39,835 bases of DNA. Origin: an uncultured Thiothrix sp. (GTDB lineage Bacteria; Pseudomonadota; Gammaproteobacteria; Poriferisulfidales; GCA-002705445). The first letter of the stretch is position 1. Every line of letters starts with the position of its first letter. Of the stretch, positions 36,943 to 39,835 are shown piece by piece. The position numbers and the translations under genes were made by a program. The notes beneath the pieces are model-generated. The model saw nothing but the letters and a program-made list of their open reading frames with translations. It was not told where the DNA came from and did not search any database. The stretch spans positions 1 to 39,835 of the forward strand of contig CACJPG010000008.1 of the NCBI GenBank assembly GCA_902595225.1. The letters are read 5' to 3'.

Positions 36943-36972
36943 ATGATATTATATGATTCTTATTATATCATT
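36943..36972. repeat. Inverted repeat in the scpA/yciB divergent spacer
   Basis: Arms ATGATATTATA (36943-36953) and TATTATATCAT (36962-36972) pair at 10 of 11 positions around an 8-base centre. The sequence is almost all A/T, so chance is a real possibility. It sits between two divergent genes, where an operator could lie. Confidence 0.3.
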
Positions 36973-37018
36973 ATAATTATTATACTAAACATTTTTCTAA
37001 GTTTAATTGGAGTTAAAT

Positions 37019-37621
37019 TTGAAAGTTTTTATTGATTTTATCCCAGTTTTATTATTTTTTTTGACATATATTTTCTTCTTAGATATACCAATTGAATATG
37101 TAGAAACTGCTAATGAGGTATTTTACATTGAGCTTGATAAAGAGAAGAGTAGTGGAATATATTTTGCAACTCTAGTATTAATGATTTCGTACTTAATCCA
37201 ATGTTTTGTTCTATATGTTTTTAAACAAGCTAAAAAAATTCACTTGGTAACGTTAATTATTATACTAGTTGCTGGTTTTAGCACCTTGTATTTCAAAAAT
37301 CCATTATTTATCAAAGTAAAACCTTCAATAGTTTATTGGGGATTTGCATTATTTTTCATAGTTAACGCATTGATAGGTAAAGAGAATATGATGAAAAAAT
37401 TGCTTCAAGAACAAATTAGTCTTGATGAAAAAAATTGGAAATTTTTGACAAACTCGTGGATATATTTCTTTGTATTTTGTGGTTTCATAAACCTTTATGT
37501 GGCTCACTATTACTCTGAAGAAACATGGGTTGAATTCAAATTTTATGTACTTGGAATTATCTTTCCAGTAATATTTATTGTGATGAATGGAGTTTATTTA
37601 AGTATTTATGCAAAAAAATAG
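37019..37621 (+). CDS. yciB: Inner-membrane septation protein YciB (IspZ family)
   Basis: Polytopic inner-membrane protein of about 200 residues with five or six helices, implicated in cell-envelope integrity and division. The start is taken as TTG at 37019, giving MKVFIDFIPVLLFF, which matches the family's MKxFxDFxPLxxFF, with GGAG five or six bases upstream. Further family marks are SGIYFATLVLMIS, GFSTLYFKNPLFIKVKPSIVYWGFA (core TLxxxxxxFIKxKPTxxYxLFA), GKENMMKKLL, NWKFLTNSWIYFFVFCGFINLYVA (core WxxLxxxWxxFFxxxGxxNxYVA) and TWVEFK. It is divergent from scpA and converges on mlaA with only two bases between stops. Confidence 0.92.
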   Translation: MKVFIDFIPVLLFFLTYIFFLDIPIEYVETANEVFYIELDKEKSSGIYFATLVLMISYLIQCFVLYVFKQAKKIHLVTLIIILVAGFSTLYFKNPLFIKVKPSIVYWGFALFFIVNALIGKENMMKKLLQEQISLDEKNWKFLTNSWIYFFVFCGFINLYVAHYYSEETWVEFKFYVLGIIFPVIFIVMNGVYLSIYAKK

Positions 37622-37623
37622 AT

Positions 37624-38349
37624 TTACTCTTCTATATCCGATGTAAGATCAGAATCACTAAGATTTCCATCAGAAATTTCAAATTCCCTTTGCTCTAGGA
37701 AAGCATCTTTGTAAAGAGTGTATTTATCATCAGATATTTCGCTTGCTATTTCTTCTTTTGCTAGAAGATTTGATCTTGCATCGACAGCATTTATACCAAC
37801 CATTATGTTCCTAAACGAAATGTCGTCTAACCACGCTAATGGATTTAGATACATAGACAAAACTCTTCCAGGAACGTCTCTTACACTACTTGACCCTAAA
37901 AGAGGTAGAACAATGTATGGTCCTGAACCTGCACCTAAGTATCCAAAAGTCTGCCCTAAATCCTCTGGTGAATGTTGTAGGCCCATGTGCGACGCAACAT
38001 CAACTATTCCACCTATTCCGATTGTAGAATTTATTGCTAACCTGCCAACAGACACTGCAAAGCCCTCGGGCTTTCCTTGGAATAAGTTATTTATAGCGTT
38101 ATCTATTTCATTAAGATTATTAAAGAAATTTGTTACCCCGTTTCTGATTGGTTCAGGTGTTACAGCGTTGTAACCTTTCGCGAGTGGCTTGAACAAAGCA
38201 GTATCGAAGGCATCATTAACTGTAAATACAGGACGGTTAACTGATTGCCAAGGGTCGTTTGCATCAACCATTGAGTTTCCAGAGTATGTAGCACAACCGC
38301 TTGAAAGTATTGCTACAAGACCAATTAAGATAACGCTTATTTTCCTCAT
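37624..38349 (-). CDS. mlaA: Outer-membrane lipoprotein MlaA (VacJ)
   Basis: Removes mislocalised phospholipids from the outer leaflet of the outer membrane and passes them to the Mla pathway. The start at 38349 is preceded by GAGGAG five bases away. It gives a lipoprotein signal MRKISVILIGLVAILSSGC with lipidated Cys19 followed by Ala, fitting outer-membrane sorting; a longer frame from 38388 would put 13 residues before it. Family motifs: DPWQSVNRPVFTVNDAFD, then NFFNNLNEIDNAINNLFQGK (core NxFxNLxEpxxxVNxLLQGK), DLGQTFGYLGAGSGPYIVLPLLG (core DFGQTLGxWGxxxGPYxxLPxxG). The protein is 241 residues with an acidic tail. No mlaBCDEF genes are nearby. Confidence 0.94.
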   Translation of the reverse strand: MRKISVILIGLVAILSSGCATYSGNSMVDANDPWQSVNRPVFTVNDAFDTALFKPLAKGYNAVTPEPIRNGVTNFFNNLNEIDNAINNLFQGKPEGFAVSVGRLAINSTIGIGGIVDVASHMGLQHSPEDLGQTFGYLGAGSGPYIVLPLLGSSSVRDVPGRVLSMYLNPLAWLDDISFRNIMVGINAVDARSNLLAKEEIASEISDDKYTLYKDAFLEQREFEISDGNLSDSDLTSDIEE

Positions 38350-38375
38350 ATTTACTCCTCTTTTAGACATATAAT

Positions 38376-38403
38376 AAGCTTCATACATCTATATGTACAG
38401 CTT
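38376..38403 (+). terminator. Weak candidate hairpin with T-rich tail between mlaA and argG
   Basis: AAGCT (38376-38380) pairs with AGCTT (38399-38403), and TACAT (38384-38388) pairs with ATGTA (38393-38397) around loop CTAT, with a small 3/1 internal loop. On the plus strand TTAGTTTTTT follows. If real, it would stop plus-strand (antisense) transcription coming from yciB before it enters argG. The same hairpin lacks a T-run on the minus strand, so it would not terminate argG. Confidence 0.3.
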
Positions 38404-39611
38404 TAGTTTTTTGGTCTATTTTTTAACCTCAAGGCATTTAACGCTATAAATCCCTCCGCATCTTTATGATCATAACCACCTTTATCGTCATCAAAAGTTG
38501 CAAGTTTCGCATTGTATAGGCTATTTTTTTCAGATTTTCTTCCTTGGATAATTATATTTCCTTTGTATAAAGATAATTTCACAAAACCATTAACATTTTT
38601 TTGTGTGGAATCTATGAAATTTTGAAGATTTTCTCTCTCAGGGCTAAACCAAAAACCATTATAAATAAAGTTTGCATATTTAGGCATTAACTCAGTTTTT
38701 AAATGAGCAACTTCTCTATCAAGCGTAATTGACTCTATTGCTCTTCTTGCGCCAAGAATAATTGAACCACCTGGAGTCTCATAACAGCCTCTTGATTTTA
38801 TCCCTACATATCTGTTTTCTGTAATATCAATTCTTCCAATACCATTTGCAGCACCTAAATTATTCAATGTTTCAAGTAATTTAGCAGGATTTAATTTTTT
38901 GCCGTTTATACTCACAGGATCCCCAGATGCAAATTCAATTTCTATTTGCTCAGTCTTATCAGGCGCTTCCAAAGGCGAAACCGTCCACCTCCACATATCT
39001 TCTGGTGGTTCGACCCAAGGATCTTCGAGAACCTTTCCTTCGTAAGATATATGAAGTAAGTTTGCATCCATAGAATATGGTGGAGTATCGTTTTTATCTA
39101 CATCCACAGAAATATTTTTTGATTTAGCATAAGAAATCAGCTTCTCTCTAGAATTTAAATCCCATTCTCTCCAAGGCGCAATTATACTAATGTCAGGATT
39201 TAATGCGTAAGCAGAAAGTTCGAAACGTACTTGATCATTACCTTTTCCGGTTGCTCCGTGCGCTATTGCGTCTGCGCCAGTCTCTTTTGCAACTTCAATC
39301 AACTTTTTAGATATTAAAGGACGGGCAATCGCAGTTCCAAGAAGATATTGTTCTTCATATAAAGTATTTGCTCTTAACATAGGAAATACAAAATCTTTTA
39401 CAAATTCTTCTTTTAAGTCCTCTACAAAAATTTTGTCAACACCTAAATCCTTGGCTTTTATTTTAGCGGAATCTATTTCGCCAATTTGTCCTAAATCAGC
39501 GGTATAAGTTATTACTTCGCAGTGATAATTTTCTTGAAGCCATTTGACGATTACAGAAGTATCTAGTCCACCTGAATAAGCAAGAACAACTTTATTAATT
39601 TTTTTTGTCAT
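38403..39611 (-). CDS. argG: Argininosuccinate synthase ArgG
   Basis: Condenses citrulline and aspartate with ATP in arginine synthesis. The PP-loop AYSGGLDTS (11-19) is followed by [19 protein letters not shown] (core of the substrate site), APWREW, the [13 protein letters not shown] region and [23 protein letters not shown] (core GxxDxxExRxxGxKSRGxYExPG). Length of 402 residues is normal for the short bacterial type. It starts two bases after the grxD stop, so the two are probably co-transcribed. mlaA follows 53 bases later on the same strand. Confidence 0.97.
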   Translation of the reverse strand: MTKKINKVVLAYSGGLDTSVIVKWLQENYHCEVITYTADLGQIGEIDSAKIKAKDLGVDKIFVEDLKEEFVKDFVFPMLRANTLYEEQYLLGTAIARPLISKKLIEVAKETGADAIAHGATGKGNDQVRFELSAYALNPDISIIAPWREWDLNSREKLISYAKSKNISVDVDKNDTPPYSMDANLLHISYEGKVLEDPWVEPPEDMWRWTVSPLEAPDKTEQIEIEFASGDPVSINGKKLNPAKLLETLNNLGAANGIGRIDITENRYVGIKSRGCYETPGGSIILGARRAIESITLDREVAHLKTELMPKYANFIYNGFWFSPERENLQNFIDSTQKNVNGFVKLSLYKGNIIIQGRKSEKNSLYNAKLATFDDDKGGYDHKDAEGFIALNALRLKNRPKN

Positions 39612-39613
39612 AA

Positions 39614-39835
39614 TTACGAAGTTGCTTCTTCAATCATTTTTTTTAACTCACCTTTTTCATGAAGCTCAAGTGTAATATCACATCCACCAATAAATTCTCC
39701 GTTTATGTATAGTTGTGGAAAGGTTGGCCAGTCTGCAAATTTTGGTAAATTTTGAAATATGTCTGGATCCATTAAAATATTTACATAAGCAAATTCTTTA
39801 CCACATTGCTTAAGAGCTTCTGCGGTTCTACTCGA
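39614..39835 (-). CDS. grxD: Monothiol glutaredoxin GrxD (N-terminus off the right edge)
   Basis: Seventy-three C-terminal residues plus the stop are visible. They match CGFS-type monothiol glutaredoxins, which bind and transfer [2Fe-2S] clusters with glutathione and BolA. The visible part includes [36 protein letters not shown] (core WPTxPQLxxxGxxxGGCDI) and [10 protein letters not shown]. By alignment, the first visible residue (Ser) should be the last of the CGFS active site, so the catalytic Cys lies just outside the window. Because the start is not visible, completeness cannot be judged. Confidence 0.94.
   Translation of the reverse strand, partial: SSRTAEALKQCGKEFAYVNILMDPDIFQNLPKFADWPTFPQLYINGEFIGGCDITLELHEKGELKKMIEEATS

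Noticed and set aside
1-39835. Mobile elements, prophage, CRISPR arrays, toxin-antitoxin or defence systems
   Set aside because: No transposase, integrase, terminal repeats, regularly spaced repeats or defence-type proteins were found; composition and spacing are uniform throughout.

Overview
The window is a dense piece of core bacterial chromosome, about one-third G+C by eye. It holds 36 protein genes (phoU and grxD run off the two edges) and one tRNA gene. No stretch over 200 bases lacks a gene, and I see no insertion sequence, prophage, CRISPR array or sign of recent transfer. Gene content and order (gyrA-pheA-tyrA-aroA-cmk-rpsA-ihfB-lapA-lapB-pyrF, ubiG with a MupP-like phosphatase, three-gene pnt, YciB, MlaA, GrxD) point to a gammaproteobacterium. 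The low G+C, very short spacers, overlapping genes and TonB-dependent receptor suggest a streamlined free-living marine lineage of the SAR86 type. That placement is inference and would need a phylogeny.

Layout. (1) 1-6131: a phosphate module, with phoU leftward, pstCAB rightward and phoBR leftward. pstS is not in view. Two PhoB-box-like sites share the pattern TTGTAAT-N4-CNNTAAT. (2) 6235-10431: an AGCS sodium/amino-acid symporter with nadC, then a BtuB-like outer-membrane receptor. (3) 10428-15039: a leftward purC-phosphatase-hypothetical operon back to back with a rightward purE-purK-acuI operon. (4) 15036-19369: uvrB, an aspartate/prephenate-type aminotransferase, a DUF3050 protein and tRNA-Asn(GUU). 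(5) 19373-30990: an eleven-gene leftward run from gyrA through aromatic amino-acid synthesis (pheA, tyrA, aroA), cmk, rpsA, ihfB, lapAB and pyrF to galU, with all junctions from a 20-base overlap to a 44-base gap. (6) 31129-35341: ubiG-mupP facing the pnt transhydrogenase operon. (7) 35470-39835: scpAB, yciB, mlaA, argG and grxD.

How the parts work together. The pst/pho genes handle phosphate uptake and sensing. PheA, TyrA and AroA plus the nearby aminotransferase cover most steps from shikimate-3-phosphate to phenylalanine and tyrosine. PurC, PurE and PurK are adjacent purine steps. LapA and LapB regulate lipopolysaccharide synthesis, GalU supplies UDP-glucose and MlaA maintains outer-membrane lipid asymmetry, so envelope functions recur. 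PntA1/A2/B link the proton gradient to NADPH.

I found no clearly novel multi-gene system. The best leads are the DUF3050 protein with a possible di-metal site, the paired PhoB-like sites, a perfect palindrome inside the pnt promoter spacer, seven convergent junctions with essentially no space for terminators, and an uncharacterised membrane-anchored 112-residue protein.
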